DNA of 64,000 nt from Chytridium lagenaria (taxonomy: Eukaryota > Chytridiomycota > Chytridiomycetes > Chytridiales > Chytridiaceae): assembly GCA_025449115.1 (NCBI GenBank), contig JAHLKC010000001.1, forward strand, positions 310,001-374,000, written 5' to 3'. The notes beneath the pieces were generated by a model. It was not told the origin of the DNA. It saw only the letters and a list, made by a program, of their open reading frames with translations, and made no database searches. Positions 50,131 through 61,218 of the stretch are shown piece by piece; positions within the stretch are counted from its first letter, which is position 1; every line of letters starts with the position of its first letter. A program made the translations under genes and the position numbers.

Positions 50131-50808
50131 ATTGGACATGTCGAGGTGAGAACCTCAACGGTCTCAAAAAGTTGACCGCCATAATAAGAGCGCCATAAGC
50201 CTTTTTTACATACATGTACCTTTTTTTCAATGGAAATAAAAATAAAAATAAAAAATTATATTATTAAAAGGAAATAAGAGTGACAAAGTCCAGGCAAGCA
50301 GTATCAACTGGTGTATCACCAGAGATCTTTCACACCTGAAAGTATAATTACACCCACCGTCACTACTGGCGCCAGTCCTGTATGAATGCGGTGAGGTTCC
50401 AGCGTCACTCACCTCTTTTGCTGCCTGTAAGCACACAATTGTAAAAATTTCTTCATCTCAATGTGCCACTATTCTTGAATATGGAGACGTAGTACAAGCC
50501 TGTAGACTCCGAAAGGCCCATTGGTGCAAAAGGTTTTCGTGGCATGAAAATTATTTCCGTTTTTTTCCTTTTTTATCTTCACATGAATATTTTTATCAGC
50601 TTCCATGAACTTCAGCCCGCCCATTAATCTTTTATTTATTAAATAATAAATATAAATACTGCAGCCTGCAGGTCGCCTGATACATCCATAATCCATCCAA
50701 CAACTAAATATTTATTTTTTTTGCATGACAGCAAGTGTGCAGTGCCATATTACGTGCTGATCATCTATTACTATACACTGGCGACTACCGTGGTCGAGAG
50801 AGCAGCAT
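50131..50808. other. AT-rich intergenic or intronic region
   Basis: About 680 bp of AT-rich sequence with no supported gene. It could be a long intron if the Ser-rich frames on either side belong to one gene. Confidence 0.4.
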
Positions 50809-52070
50809 GATCTCAACCACCCTCGCGCTCGAACATAATGCCAAACCTTCATTGGAATCAGAGTCGCCCACGTCGCCGTCACGTCCAGTAAAGTTACCTC
50901 TCCGGTCAACCTCGCACAACTTGTGGACCGACACCAGCACAGAAAACAACAGCCAGCCGATGGGAAAGGTAGATTTTGGATTCTCCAACGATCAAACCAA
51001 GAGGAAGCTCCACAATCATTCGTCCGAGAGGGAGTTCAAGAACGCACATGTCAATCCATATCACTGGTCACCACCCATCTAATCCCATCTGGGGCATTCC
51101 TCTGTCAGCACTGGCAAGCTCCAGCAACGCTTATAGCCCTGGAAATCTCGAATATCTAACCACAGCCACGTTCCCATCCATCCCAGAGCCCTACAGGGAG
51201 TCTTGTAGTCTACCTTCCTCAACTTCCTCCCCTGCGACACCTAGTATTCCTACCCTTTTCTACAATTCCATACTTCATCATGCCATCACCGTAAGCCCAA
51301 TGACAATCACACCGCCAATGAGCCCACCTGCCCTCTCACTGTATTCCATTCCGACATCCCTCTTCATCCAGAAGCTCTGGACATTCTGAAGTTCGCTCGA
51401 GCTATTATCCTCCTCTCCCGCCTTCCACTCCTGCGGAGCTTCATCCAACTCTCCAAGCTAACGCTTCTAACGCTTCACGTCACAATGCGGAATCAGAAAC
51501 GAGCTTCACAGCAGCTTTGGACGTTTTAGATATGGTTGAAGCTATGTCACCTCACCCGCCTTCGTCCATGCCACCACTTGATAAAAACTCTGAAATTGCG
51601 AGATTTTATGAAGCTCAAGTCGCACTTAAAACGCCTCCAAAATCCTCTGGTGCAACCCTCGATGATGCCTACCACAAGTCAGTCTAACCTCGACAGAACC
51701 AAATTCCGCATTGATTGGTATTGATCTCACGTCATTCCGCTCCTCCTCACCCCCACCAGAAGACAGCTATCAAAGACAGCCATCCGCAGACGATTATTCT
51801 TCACCTCTCACCGCCCCAATACGCTCCACGGCACGTCCCTTAAGCATCTACCCCGAATCGAATTTCGGTATCAGATCCTACGCCACTGTAAGCAATAGAA
51901 GGAATCGGGGAGTTTCGGTAGATGCTCAAACTGTCACGTCACCCACCAACTCGCTTGCATCTGTCGGTGACGCCAGCGCAAGTTCCTCCGAGACCGCGAG
52001 AGACCGACAGAGAAAGGCCTGGTTACAGTATCAAGACCAGCTTCAATCAAAGGCGTCAGGGGCAGTATGA
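50809..52070 (+). CDS. Disordered Ser/Pro-rich protein, frame broken
   Basis: Starts at ATG near 50809 (MISTTLALEHNAKPSLESES) and runs through SPSRPVKLPLRSTSHNLWTD. Breaks near 51080, 51380 and 51690 lead to later coding-like pieces: IPEPYRESCSLPSSTSSPAT, TSFTAALDVLDMVEAMSPHP, DSYQRQPSADDYSSPLTAPI and ETARDRQRKAWLQYQDQLQS, with stop at 52070. The last piece is charged and helical. No domain is recognised. It may be the 3' part of the gene at 48946, since both are phospho-motif-rich. Codon use looks coding; exon borders are unclear. Confidence 0.4.
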
Positions 52071-52239
52071 ACCATTCTAGTAGCTGTAATTGGCCGTTTA
52101 ATCTTATACATTGACTATAAATACATATACACACAGAGTTTATTCAAAAGTACATAAAAAGGGCGGCTATGTTTCGTACTATAAAGGCTGTACGTCAAAA
52201 CAGAGTCTTGAGAGTCAAAGTGGCAGAGTAATAAAGCAA

Positions 52240-52692
52240 TTAAAGGTCCTCATCCGACACTCCACATTCCCCAGCCCGCATCATCTTGATACTTGAATTC
52301 TTGCAATTTGCAATCGTCAAAAAACAGTTATTGACGTACGTCTCTCCATCACTTCCACACACAGGTTCAAAGTCAGTGATGCACCTAATAGCATCACAAG
52401 GGCTGATATCCTCCCCTCCAAACAAATCATCCCCATCAAACTCTGCAGATGCCCCTCTTGCCTGACAAGGACCGTCGTGGACCTTGTTCACATCAATGGA
52501 AAGGTTGTCGCAGTGTGCGGTGCGACGGAGACAGTCGTTGGTGTAGGTGATTCCGTCACTGCCGCAGACGGGGCTTGGGACGTCTGAGCAGCGGACTGCA
52601 TTAGCACAGTCTTTTTCTTTAGAGGAGGACGGAATGCCATTTGCAGAGGCTGCTGCTGCGAGGACGGTGAGAATGAGGATGGAGGCCTTCAT
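52240..52692 (-). CDS. Secreted two-domain Kazal-type protease inhibitor
   Basis: One exon of 150 codons, no breaks. Signal peptide MKASILILTVLAAAASANG. Kazal domain 1: CANAVRCSDVPSPVCGSDG, ITYTNDCLRRTAHC, then VHDGPC. Domain 2: CDAIRCITDFEPVCGSDG, ETYVNNCFLTIANC, then RAGEC. Both keep all six cysteines and the CGSDG-TY-NxC core. The P1 residue (second after the second Cys) would be Asp in domain 1 and Thr in domain 2. Kazal inhibitors block serine proteases by a substrate-like loop; secreted multi-Kazal proteins of oomycetes act against host subtilisins, including domains with Asp at P1. The target here could be a competitor's, host's or own protease. The acidic linker (EFDGDDLFGGEDIS) separates the domains. 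Confidence 0.93.
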   Translation of the reverse strand: MKASILILTVLAAAASANGIPSSSKEKDCANAVRCSDVPSPVCGSDGITYTNDCLRRTAHCDNLSIDVNKVHDGPCQARGASAEFDGDDLFGGEDISPCDAIRCITDFEPVCGSDGETYVNNCFLTIANCKNSSIKMMRAGECGVSDEDL

Positions 52693-53154
52693 GTAATTTC
52701 TTGAAAGAGGAAAGTTTGTACGGATTAGGAAATCAAAGTTCCACGTTACAAAGCCAAAGTGGGAAGCGACGAGGCAAGGAAATTCTGGATCTAATCAAAT
52801 ACTTGGTTTGCAAAAATGTAATCGATCAAAGAGGGAGTTTGATGAATTGATGTATATATATGTATACCATGCACAAAGATGACATGAACTAGAGCAACGA
52901 AAACAAACAAGATACTTGACAACAGATGGAATGCGTTGACGAAAACAAAAACAGGAACAAGGTGATGATCAAAAGAGAGAGGGAAAAGAGCTGAGAAACT
53001 AAACGAACCATCAAATTACTCGAAAAAGAAAGAGAAGAGTGGACAGGAAGATTGAAGTGAATCGTAGGAGAGAGGCACGGATAAAGCTAGATACAAGAAA
53101 TTATGCGAACCTGCAAAGACCAGCAAATGACAGACTTAAAAACATACAATCCAT
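52693..53154. other. Intergenic region upstream of the Kazal gene
   Basis: Purine-rich on the + strand, with a tatatatatgtata element near 52851-52866, about 160 bp upstream of the Kazal start. No gene seen. Confidence 0.45.
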
Positions 53155-55052
53155 TTATCGTACTTCCAAGTCCTTTCGTTCTTTGAGATGTTCGTGGATG
53201 ACAAGCCACAGCATTTTCACCTCCGAGGATGGAAGCTTTGCAAGTTGCTTCCGAGCCTCGTTACGCCTGTCAGACAGGTTTAGTCGTGGCTCTAAAAAGG
53301 GGCCTGTGAAATATAAAAAAAAAGAAATCAGCCAGATGTAATAAAAGCATTGGAAATCTAAAATGCAATAAAAAGAGTAGATCACGTACCGGTCTTGTCT
53401 CTTCGCCGAGTCATTTCATCATAAACGTCTGCAGTGACTTCTTCCACCTGCTCGTCTGTAAGCTTCACAATTCTCGCCCTCCAAGCAGACACGTTGGCCG
53501 GCTCCTTTGCCTTTTTTAATGGCAACCCGCTCGTCTCCTTCTTTCCATCAAACTTATCCCCCTCTGCTGCCGCTGCCGTATGATCCGGCACAACCCTGCT
53601 TCCACGAGAGCCGGGTGGAGGCAAAGCCGGCACAACTAACCCCAAAGCCGTTCTTCGATTCGTCTCTACCTCCAAGTCCTCCCACAGGGACAGCAAATCC
53701 TGGAACGGCGTCGCCTTCAACGGTGCCTCTCGGGATACATAAGATTTTCCATTGTGAAGACTTGCGTATCCGGAATCATGGAGGTTTTTGCCATCAGGAA
53801 TGCCAGCCAAAAGAGGTGCGGCAGATGTAAGGGGTGGGAGGTAGTCCACAACACCACGACGGAGTGCTTTCCGTTTATCAATTTCCTGACGTACGTTCGA
53901 GCGTAGGAGGAGGAAACGGTCATCAACAAGGCCACTTAAACGAAGACGCCATAGTGTGCGGTCAGGATTCTCATCGTATGAAATGTTTTCGAGTGTGGAA
54001 GCGGCGCTCGGAGAGGAAGGGGAGGCGAGGCCCGATTGGACTGATGGGACAGAGGCGAAAGATGTGAGTGATGTTGTGGAAGGCATACGAGGAAGGTTTC
54101 CTGCTAGAGTGGTTCCAGCATATCCAGCACCGACGGGAATCACAAATGGGGCAGAAGAAGCTACAGCACCGGCTCCATAAAGGTTTCCAGAAGAGCCTGA
54201 TCTTTCTAATGGAATGGAGCTGTTCATGACAGGAGAAGAAGGTTGCGTTTGGCCAAGCGTTCTTGACAGAGTTCCCACTTCACCATTCACCTCAACCAGA
54301 CCAGGCCGCAACGAGGTGCCTAGTGAAGCAGACGAAGTGCTCGCATTTCTCGGTCTCCCCAAAGTGACTCCAGGAATCTCGCGTCTTGCAGCTTCCGACT
54401 CGATATCACTTGCAAACATTAAGAACTGCTCATCCGGCAGCGCCGAGATCTTTATTGCAGCAAATGGAGCAGCCGGTTCGTATGCTATAATCAGAGCCCC
54501 GACAGCGCTACGACGGCGAAACGACTCTGTTGATATTTGGGATGAGAGCTCAGCAACCTGAGCATCGGTCAATTTTCTAAGACGCTCCGCGGCAGGCAGT
54601 GATGAAGCTGGGGAGGGGGACCTCGCGCGATCTGTTGACATGCGTTCCATGGTTTGCGCGTGGAAGGGAAGTGGGAGAGTGAGCGTTGTGTCGAATTTAA
54701 GGGGCGAGGCTGTGATGTGTCGTTTGAAGGGGAGGTTGGGAGTCTTGCAACAAGGAAAGGAGCAGGAGATGTGGCACGAGGTCGGGAGTCGATTATCACT
54801 GATGCTGGGCTCCCTTGCAAGAACGGAAGGCATGGTTTTGGGGGGAACAGCATCGACAGCGGGCTTTACACTGCCCCCGTTGTTGTTGACGGCAGTTGCT
54901 GCCTTTGTCTTGGAAGATTTCTTTGAAGTGAAGGATTTTATCCAGGACGTTGAGAGTCCTCCTGACTTGAACACGGATGCAGGGCCCATGCTGCTGGCGT
55001 CGGGCTTTTTAGAAGTCGAGCTTGATCTAGTTGACATGACGGAAATGAACAT
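53155..55052 (-). CDS. Spa2/GIT-like scaffold with about six SHD-type repeats
   Basis: Two exons (53390-55052 and 53155-53303), clean frame. ATG 55052 (MFISVMSTRSSS) is used; the longer frame starts with TTG. A repeated unit of about 25 residues recurs: RLRKLTDAQVAELSSQISTE (then SFRRR), ISALPDEQFLMFASDIESEA (then ARRE), RLSGLVDDRFLLLRSNVRQE (then IDKRK), LLSLWEDLEVETNRR, ARIVKLTDEQVEEVTADVYD (then EMTRRRD), and KQLAKLPSSEVKMLWLVIHE (then HLKERK). This is the Spa2-homology (SHD/GIT) motif, found twice in fungal Spa2 and in animal GIT proteins, where it binds MAPKK or PIX partners. Ser-rich linkers separate the copies. It is probably a polarity scaffold; no ArfGAP domain is present, so it is not GIT proper. 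Confidence 0.7.
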
Positions 55053-55544
55053 TGGGACTTTGTTCAATTTTTTTCTTTTTCGTCTTCATCTCACTTTTTC
55101 GGGTGGATAGGCATGGAGCTACTAAGGACAACGCTCGACTCATTATTTTTCACACAGTAAGCGTGTAATCCTTATTGTTAAAGGTGGATCTCCAAACTTT
55201 TTATAGTACATCACGCGTCCAAATCATCTTAGCCCTCTACATTCATATGATATGTACCTTGAAGAATTGCTGGATTCTTGCCGCGCTTACTTTATTTTTC
55301 AAATTTGAATATTAACACAACAAACAACAAGTTGAATAAATAAATAAATGCAGTATATACAGTTTCAGTTTTGGAATGGCATGCGTTGAATCGTTTTAAC
55401 AAACGAACAAAAGAATTAGATGGGTTAGGTCCATGAGGTATTTATACTATAATACAGGAATCTCTCTACTTATATACTCCACATATTGTAAAGGCGTCAT
55501 GATGGGCGCGGCATTCAAATTTTCTGTAGTAAAAATCATTGAGG
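55053..55544. other. Divergent promoter region between the Spa2-like and STRIP genes
   Basis: 490 bp between start codons, containing repeat copy D (55287-55460). Confidence 0.5.
55287..55460 (-). mobile_element. Dispersed repeat family, truncated copy D
   Basis: 174 bp of the common 3' end, from TTACTTTATTTTTCAAATTT to ACTATAATACAGGAA on +. The TTCG tract is almost gone. It breaks off 84 bp before the STRIP start codon. No target duplication is evident. Confidence 0.7.
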
Positions 55545-58500
55545 ATGAAGTCCATCAGGTTGCCTCCACCCGTCATTGCTGCACCTCGCCCTATTTACTC
55601 CACCCTTCTTTCAACCGCCACCATCAGTCAACCTCCATCTAATCCCGCCGGATTCATATCTCTTCCCCCTACGCCTCCTCCTTATCTTTTGACTCCCGAG
55701 GTATCGACGTCAACAATTGCGTCCGACAACCCTCCTGGAGAGCCTACTACCGAACAGTCCCCATCATCCACTTCTAAGCCTGAGATATCGATAGAAGATG
55801 CCAATGCGATGGCAGCAAATGATCAACCACCTGTGGCTGCTCCTCCAACGGGTTTGGCGGCATTGAGTAAGAGCATTCGAGAATCACTGCCTGCTAGGAT
55901 AAAGGTAAGGGTTTCCGGGTGGTCTTAGTATTAGACAATGCTCCTTGCATCCATGCAAACACCTGACTTTGATGTTTCCTAGCCAAAGCAGTTTGAGTTT
56001 CAGTATGCGGATCGCGACCATTTCGAGGCTGAGATCAACGAGTTTTACAATTATCAAGATAAGCTATTTATACAGGAAGGGAAGGACTCATTTGAGAGAT
56101 CGTTTGAAGGAGGTTAGGAATGAAGTTTTATGAAAGAGATAATAAGCGATGTGTGTGTAGAATGGAAAACGGCGAGTATGCGCAAAAGGGAAGGCTTTGT
56201 CTTTTGTTTGCTGGAAGGGTTGGAATCCAGCAAACCAGAAGATCGGTACATTGCCGCAAAGAAATTATTGTACATTGCCCAAGGTTTGTTTTGAAAAAGA
56301 AAAAAAAAAGCAGACCTCTTATAAAAGTTTAGGTGTTTTTGGGGAAGTTTCAACAGTACAAGATCAAATTGAGCTCATGAAATCTAACAGCAAGCTTCTC
56401 TTTGATCTCGACGCATTTTCTTTTGTGCATCGCGCGCTTCGAGTCGTCTCAAAAACTTTGGATGAGTTGACAAAAGGACCTGTAGTTGCAACGGTTGAAA
56501 AACAAACTGCGATGGATCTTGCGAATGCAGAGACTTCGGTTTATTTGAGCTTATGTTATTTGCTGATTGAAGCGAATTATAATAATCCAAAGTTGGCGGA
56601 GGAGATCTCGTCGACAGCGGGTGTGCTTGGGTCAGCTGCTAAACCTATTGCGGTGGAGTTGTTTGAGTTGATTGCGCAGCTAGCAGAAGGGAATAGGAAG
56701 CATTACCCTGTAAAGAAGGTGCGTTGCCTACAGTCGATATCGCATTAACACTGCTTGTAAAGTTACTTTTACTTTTGTGGAAAGTTTTTTTGTGTACTAT
56801 TGGGACGACGGAAATGCTTTTGGAGCAAAAGGAGGCTTCCCGCATTAATGAGGGGTTACCGGAAATCCGCAAGGGTATAAATGAAGCTCATTTACTGTTT
56901 GCTAATTACTTTTAATTTTGTCAGATGCATACCTCAAATCCACACCTCAAGATATCCACACCAACAACTTGTTGTATCATTAAAGTTCCTGCATTCTACG
57001 CCCTGACATTTCATCCGTCTCACGAGAACATTGCTCTCGCGAGCCCGTGTCTTCTCACACGAAAAGAACTCTTGCGCAGACTATACCATGCTCCAACCAT
57101 TTCAATCAAAAGACGCATCCTTTTCCCCGCAGCTCTTCGTGAGGCGATTCTATTATCAAAGAAAACATGTACCTCAGTCACGCGACTTTGCAGATGCGAG
57201 AGCTAGAATGAGCTGGAGTTGTGGGATTCTGAGCCTATTGTGAACCCTTTCCCGGCTCATGTGACTCGTCCAAAAGCGAGAGCTGGGCTTGATAAGAGTG
57301 CATTTTCACGGTCCTCCATAGGACAAAGAGATCATGCACCCGGCTTTCGAGGATTGGATAGGGTGCAGACTTTATACGTAGGTTTTAGAACTTTAAAAGT
57401 TGTTGACAAGACTGTTAGCGATTTTTGGCGCCAAATATGGCGACTCATATTGGCATGCTGGTGAGGCTTCTTTATTACGTCATCTGGGGAATGCTGCGAA
57501 TGGGCAAGGGGATGGTGGGGATGGGCAAGGACGATGGGTGCAGATGGGTTAACGTACTCTGACCTGTCTCCTGGAAGTTCGATGACGAAGGAGCAGCGGA
57601 GAGATTATCTGGAACGTGTTGACGTGATTCGGCATAAAGAGGTTGTCACCAAAGCTGTTTCAGCGATAGTGTTAATTCTTTTAAAATCAACGAAATGCCA
57701 TCGTAAGCTTATTCCTCGCGCTCAACCTGACTTTTTGTAGATGCGCTGAAGTTTGAGTATATCTCGCAACTGCTCGTTGACAATAATTGCGCAATATTGA
57801 TTCTGAAGATGTTGAGTTTGTGGTTTCAAAATCAGTCTGGAGCCAATGCGAATAATGCGAATGCGGACGGGAACCCGATTGCCGGGATTGGGAGTTGGTT
57901 GATTGATAGAGGGGATCCACCAGAACTGAAGTAAGCCTCTTATTCTAGTTGTCAATGTTTTACCATAGTTGCGATCTTTAGCTAATTTTTATGCAGCCTC
58001 TTCCATTTCTGTCGAAACTCAACCGTTCTCGATATGTTTTATCATGGTGCCGAACTCCCTGATACGGATGAAAATATATCGAATGCGAGCGCATCGCTGG
58101 ACGATGTTGGAACCACGTCGCCTACTAACGCCACTAACGCGACGGATGCAGATGCTGGCAGTCCGTCGTTAGCAAGTGATTTTCCTCAAGACTATAGCAA
58201 CGCTGGCGCGCCCTCTGCAGCCAACAGTGTTCAAAAGGGAAGCTGGAGGAATTTTTTCACGGCGATCAATCTTCTGCGGGTTTTGGAAAAGATTACGAAA
58301 CGTAAGACGCATCGGATTCTTGCGCTTGTGCAGTGGAAGGCGAGTGCTGTGCTTAAAAGGGTGCTGAAGATACAGCATGTTGGGTTGCAGTTGTATGCGT
58401 TGAAGTTGTTGAAGAGTCAAGTTCCGTATCTAGGGAGAAGATGGAGAGGAAGTAAGTCGTTTTGTGGGGTCTTTTGACGGTGTAAGCGTGTTGTTTTTTT

Positions 58501-61051
58501 AACTTGTGACTTTAGGTAACATGAGAGTCATTACAGCTATCTATATGCACCTCCGACCTTATGCAAAAGAAGAGTACTTGGCAGGAGAAGTCGAAATTGA
58601 TGTGGATGACGCTTTGGTAAATACTTTATCGGTGTTTGTTCGATTATTAACATTGTCATTTTTTTAGGCCCAAGAACAAGCGCTTAGAAACGTAATATCG
58701 TTCTATCATCATCAAATCATGCCAGAAGCGTTCTCCTTCCCTGTTCCTCCTGAGGGATCAGCGACTAGTCGCGTTCAATCAGCGACTTCAGCCGAACCCA
58801 ATGGCTCTGGACCCAGGCGGCAGTCCGAGGACGAGCGTGCTTATACCGAGGCTTCGATGTCAAGATCGGACCATGACGAGTTGGAAGCTATCCTTTCTAT
58901 CGTTAGGAAGGGTACCGAGGGCCATTCCGTTCCGCTTGTCAGTAATGCTGCAGAAGCCATTGGCCGGTCTGGTGGGAGGGTATCTGTGTCCGACCGGGAT
59001 TGGGGTGTTGATCCTGTCACGGCTGCTCACGCCGCACATGCAGCCATGCCGCCTTTGGGGCGTAATCATTACCGAAGCAGAGTGGTGGACGACGAGGCGT
59101 TTGGTCTTGACGATAACTTTATGCAAAATTATGAGCAGTGGTTGCAGCAGGAAGTGTTTTCCACGAATTCGCTTTGGGCGGATGTGGAGACTGTGGGATC
59201 TCCACCGCCGCCGTCTGTGCTGAATGTAAATGGAGCAACAGACGCCGGAGTACCTCCTAGCGCTGAAGATATAAGCGCGTCTTACAGAACAGTAGTGGAC
59301 GCGTTTGCTGATGATAACGATGATGATGCATTCTTTACGGAGGCTGGACGTGGAAGGTCTAAAAGCCGTATTGATACTGGCATGGAAGACATAGACACAG
59401 AGATGTCACCAACCAAGATTCATCGACCCACGCCGTTGCAGATTCCTGGAAAACATAATCGACCAGCTTCGCATCATCACCACCGAACTCATCATCTTCC
59501 CCATGATGTACCGGATAGACGGGTTTCTGCCTTGCCTCCTCGACATGGAAGAGGCTCTGCAGAGGAAACCGTGGAGGAAGGAGGTTCCGCTGCAATTCGA
59601 GGTATGGCGGCTTACAGCCCTCATAGTCACCACCATTCCTTGTCGTCTCCGGCTCACAATCTTGTGGATCCACACGAGATGCCGTTTACGATGCGTAGCC
59701 CGGATCGGGAGCTGTTCTCTGCCATACGGTCTATTGATCGATCGACTCTTCCCGCAGATGACGAGGATTACTTTGACCGGGGGGAAATAGGACATCGCCG
59801 CTGTCAAGGTAGCTGTGGGGAGGCTTGGTGGACCCGTGTCGTCGCCGACTTCAGGCGTCAAGGAAGGAGGCGATACTGCCGATGCCAAGGATCGAGAAGA
59901 TCATGAATTGGATGGCTTACATGCTCAGAGGAGCGCGGCAGGGTGGGGGGTGACGATGGGACCGTGGTTAGATGGGGAGGACGAGTTTTTGAATTTATGG
60001 GGTATGCCTGGATCTGAGGCGTTTGGAGCAGAGGGTTCTGGGATGCCTTCTGTTGGATCTCCTCAGGCGAATAGTTTGTTGGGTGCAGGGACTTCGCTTC
60101 CAGCCCTTGTGAATGGACCGTCGTCACCGGGGATGCTGCGGTCGGCGAGCCCATCAAATGTACCAACCGTAAATGCGCCCGGAGGGGCAACGGGAGGTGC
60201 TAGGAGTCCGTATATTCCTCGACATGGTTCCAATTCGTCGCTGTCGCCTTTAAGATCCGTCATGTCGGACGATGGAGACTCGGAGATGATGCTGATGATT
60301 GGAGAAAGGAGGGATAGGTCGTCATCGAGGGACGTACCCGAAGGCAGCAGAGAAAGGAGAGCGGTGGAAGTGGGAGCACTGGCTCTCTTCCGCTTTCTCC
60401 GTTTGGGTCGTCTGGGCAGCTTTCTTCTACCTCGCCGGTACCTCACCAACAACTTCAGCGGGAATACTCTCTACTTCCCCAATGTCGTCCTTAGCTTCAT
60501 TTAGAGGAGTTACTGGGTCGCACGATCGTTCATTCCTATTCCTACTAGGACACCAAGTCCGGTTTAATGTTGGGTCCATCTAGCCCGCTTTCGTCCGCCG
60601 GTGTATTAAGTCTTGCAGCGGGAAGGACCTTGTCGTCCCCGACGTCTTTGTTGGGGTCGTCGCCAACAGCAGGCTTCCATTTCTCTCAGGGAACAATCAA
60701 CTTTGGGAGCCCCATTGCCTCAGGCCATCGCCGGTCGTTGTCGGCTTCTTCGGCTGGAGCGTCATCTACCGGGTCTTCAGCTTCTGAGAGTGGATATTCT
60801 TCTTCTAATCTAGCATCTTCCCGACACTTTGGCGAAGGTGGAGATTGAGGAAGGAAGAGGCGTTCCAGGGTCGGTGATGAATGAGTTTAGTCGAGGATGA
60901 TCAAGTCGTACCTGGTTTTGAAATTGATGAAGAGGATGCTGGATTGGGCGTCGTTTACGAGGGAAATCTTACGGCTAAACTGATATCGGGTATTGTGGCG
61001 CCAGCTTCCACACCTCTTTCGTCAGCGCCGGGGTCTCCTGAGAAGCGATGA
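55545..61051 (+). CDS. FAR11: STRIPAK component STRIP/Far11 homolog
   Basis: Exon 1 (55545-55904) is a Pro/Ser-rich start ending LSKSIRESLPARIK. It joins in frame to PKQFEFQYADRDHFEAEINE, then FYNYQD, the opening of the N1221 domain of STRIP/Far11. Later come LLEGLESSKPEDRYIAAKKL (then LYIAQ), LFDLDAFSFVHRALRVVSKT and YLSLCYLLIEANYNNPKLAE. The second conserved part starts LFHFCRNSTVLDMFYHGAEL and includes RKTHRILALVQWKASAVLKR, LQLYALKLLKSQVPYLGRRW and ITAIYMHLRPYAKEEYLAGE. STRIP proteins scaffold the STRIPAK phosphatase-kinase complex (with striatin, PP2A, Mob3), which governs cell fusion, polarity and cell-cycle arrest. Long Ser/His/Pro-rich disorder fills 58700-60900, ending ISGIVAPASTPLSSAPGS with TGA 61051. 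Breaks occur near 56113, 56950-57180, 57470, 59800, 60370 and 60850. Confidence 0.82.
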
Positions 61052-61218
61052 ATTACCCTAGCCTTTTTATTGTCTTTTTTGAATGTTGCGTTCTTGCCTA
61101 TCTCATCATCAACCCTGTCGCGTGTTAATAGTCTTCCACACTTCATCTGTACTTATTCATCATTGTGATATCTGTCTCAGAATTTGCTGAAATTGGGATA
61201 AATATAGTTATACATTCT

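Noticed and set aside
51090..51390. Hint of a RhoGAP-like piece (WGIPLSAL ... IPEPY)
   Set aside because: Only two short words fit; no catalytic arginine segment or domain order is visible.
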